Shown piece by piece: positions 5,758 through 6,515 of a stretch of 6,515 nucleotides of DNA. A model generated the notes under the pieces. That model saw only the letters and a program-made list of their open reading frames with translations. It made no database searches and was not told the DNA's origin. The position numbers and the translations under genes were made by a program. Positions within the stretch are counted from its first letter, which is position 1, and the number at the start of each line of letters is the position of its first letter. The stretch is from NCBI GenBank assembly GCA_013154135.1, contig JAADDB010000124.1:1-6515 (forward strand), read 5' to 3'. This DNA comes from Chloroflexota bacterium (GTDB taxonomy: Bacteria; Chloroflexota; Anaerolineae; JAADDB01).

Positions 5758-6264
5758 ATGTTTGGGGATCGAGAGTATCTCTCCTGGGCGGATGTGGACG
5801 CCCTTATTGACGTGCTGTTACCGCAGTTCTCCCATTCCTTTGACGCTCTGCTCATGATCACGCGAGGTGGCATTGTGCCCGGGGGGATCATCGCGGAAGC
5901 GCTGGACATCCGGTATGTGCTCACCGCGGCGGTGCGCTTTCCCGACCCCGCGGGTGTGGAGAAGCGCTTGATATGGCCTACTTTTCTCCAGTTTCCCGAA
6001 GATGCCCTTCTCCACGGACGCCGCGTTCTCATTGTGGATGATGTGTGGGATGACGGTCGGACGATTATGACGGTGAGGGGTCGGGTGGAGCAAGCCGGGG
6101 CCATCCCCGAAATGGCCGTGCTCCACTACAAACCCACCCACTCCCTGTTCCCGGAACATCGTCCGCATTATTTTGCGGCCATCACGGACAAGTGGATTGT
6201 GTACCCCTGGGAATTACGCCGCGGGGGACACATGGTGCGTCCCATCACGCCGCATACGTCGTAA
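5758..6264 (+). CDS. Type I phosphoribosyltransferase, purine Hpt/Gpt-like
   Basis: The 168-aa product has the type I PRTase fold. The PRPP-binding signature VLIVDDVWDDGRTI occupies residues 90-103, with paired acidic residues D94/D95 and the phosphate loop D98-T102. The pyrophosphate loop region ITRGGIVPGGIIAEAL lies at 34-49, and the C-terminal DKWIVYPWE segment is the kind of base-recognition tail found in archaeal-type and short bacterial hypoxanthine/xanthine-guanine enzymes. It probably salvages a purine base by joining it to PRPP in the cytoplasm, though some proteins annotated this way have no tested substrate. ATG 5758 follows GAGAGG (5747-5752) by 5 nt, overlapping the upstream stop region. 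There are no membrane helices, so it is not a UbiA-type decaprenylphosphoryl-ribose enzyme despite sitting beside a polyprenyl-phosphate glycosyltransferase. Family is sure; the base specificity is open. Confidence 0.88.
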   Translation: MFGDREYLSWADVDALIDVLLPQFSHSFDALLMITRGGIVPGGIIAEALDIRYVLTAAVRFPDPAGVEKRLIWPTFLQFPEDALLHGRRVLIVDDVWDDGRTIMTVRGRVEQAGAIPEMAVLHYKPTHSLFPEHRPHYFAAITDKWIVYPWELRRGGHMVRPITPHTS

Positions 6265-6368
6265 GGCCGACGGATCGGAGAAAATAATGCGTGCTGGGGG
6301 TTGGACAAACGCCCCTGGCTGGCGGACGAGGTTCAGCCGCACCTTGGCCGTGGAGTAAGGAGTAACGA
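6265..6368 (+). other. Unassigned stretch with a possible methyltransferase remnant
   Basis: No convincing gene is present. In the frame of the preceding gene, from about 6301, the translation reads LDKRPWLADEVQPHLGR and then leaves that pattern (GVRSND) before TGA 6370-6372. The WLADEVQPHLGR part resembles the segment just ahead of motif I in many SAM methyltransferases, where it is normally followed by a VLELG-type sequence that is missing here. It may be a decayed gene end or chance. A different frame offers a 22-codon ORF, ATG 6287 to TAA 6358, without a recognisable product. A hairpin with a G-rich arm at 6296-6302 and a C-rich arm at 6308-6314 has one internal mismatch and no U-run. Confidence 0.3.
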
Positions 6369-6381
6369 TTGACGATTAAGG
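6358..6381 (+). repeat. 24-bp direct repeat, copy 2
   Basis: The sequence reads AGGAGTAAC, then GATTGACGATTAAGG, matching 3085-3108 except at 6367. Here the second half is two neat related heptamers, GATTGAC and GATTAAG. As in copy 1, an AAGGAG (6357-6362) precedes a TTG (6369-6371) by 6 nt. Confidence 0.8.
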
Positions 6382-6515
6382 CGGGTGAGCGGGAATTGCC
6401 ACATCCGGCCTACGATGGCGTCCCAATCAAATACTACCTTGGCGGCGGACGGGTCCGCACCTCGGCAGGGCTCCGACGCTATCGCCCCGTGCATAGTAAG
6501 AGTTTTGTGTGCGTG
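6369..6515 (+). CDS. Possible start of a protein gene, TTG start, runs off the window (partial)
   Basis: The frame is open from TTG 6369 to the window edge (49 codons). AAGGAG at 6357-6362 gives ideal 6-nt spacing, which is the main support for this start. The translation begins MTIKAGERELPHPAYDG and continues with a Tyr/Gly/Arg-rich segment (YYLGGG, then RVRTSAGLRRYRP). No family was recognised. A second frame, from GTG 6385, is also open to the end with similar G/C at third positions but lacks a good ribosome binding site. The choice therefore depends on the RBS, and more downstream sequence would decide it. Confidence 0.4.
   Translation, partial: MTIKAGERELPHPAYDGVPIKYYLGGGRVRTSAGLRRYRPVHSKSFVCV

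Noticed and set aside
6296..6314. Intrinsic terminator after the phosphoribosyltransferase
   Set aside because: The hairpin has an internal G-G mismatch and is followed by TGGCTGGCGG rather than a T-run.
6265..6368. tRNA gene in the gap after the phosphoribosyltransferase
   Set aside because: There is no T-loop consensus, no matching acceptor arm and no anticodon stem with the right spacing.

Overview
The window is a GC-rich bacterial segment in which every well-supported gene lies on the + strand, mostly packed tightly. The third codon position is strongly G/C, starts are Shine-Dalgarno led, and the mix of genes (mtnA, tsaE, a dolichol-phosphate-sugar-synthase-like glycosyltransferase, a purine-type phosphoribosyltransferase and surface-glycan enzymes) would fit a Chloroflexota-like or similar high-GC environmental bacterium. 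That assignment is inference; there is no rRNA or marker gene that settles it.

Region 1 (1-1865). The window opens in the last 51 codons of a protein with a Pro/Thr-rich linker and a C-terminal membrane helix. This overlaps a zinc-ribbon plus SAM-dependent methyltransferase gene (133-957), which in turn overlaps a family 2 glycosyltransferase of rhamnosyltransferase type (933-1865). Both overlaps are 25 nt, which suggests translational coupling in one surface-glycan operon.

Region 2 (1866-3170). A 141-nt gap with a candidate promoter and a set of competing RNA pairings leads into mtnA, encoding methylthioribose-1-phosphate isomerase (2007-3092). Right at the mtnA stop sits a 24-bp sequence that recurs with one mismatch at 6358-6381. 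Each copy contains a Shine-Dalgarno-like stretch followed by a possible TTG start.

Region 3 (3171-4836). A cupin sugar-isomerase/epimerase-like gene overlaps a left-handed beta-helix acyltransferase gene by 8 nt. tsaE, for the tRNA t6A pathway, follows 18 nt later. The cupin/acyltransferase pair probably modifies a nucleotide sugar or glycan; tsaE is a housekeeping passenger.

Region 4 (4837-6515). A perfect TATAAT with a fair -35 box overlaps the end of tsaE, followed by a 204-nt gap. It probably drives a soluble DPM1-like glycosyltransferase (5041-5748) and a phosphoribosyltransferase (5758-6264). The last 250 nt contain no confident gene. They hold a short methyltransferase-like peptide remnant, the second repeat copy, and an open frame that starts at a TTG behind a good ribosome binding site and runs off the window.

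Most of the content is recognisable. The least explained parts are the mtnA leader, the repeated initiation-like element, the three 8-nt G/C tracts confined to glycan genes, and the right-hand end. No CRISPR array, insertion sequence, tRNA or rRNA was seen.
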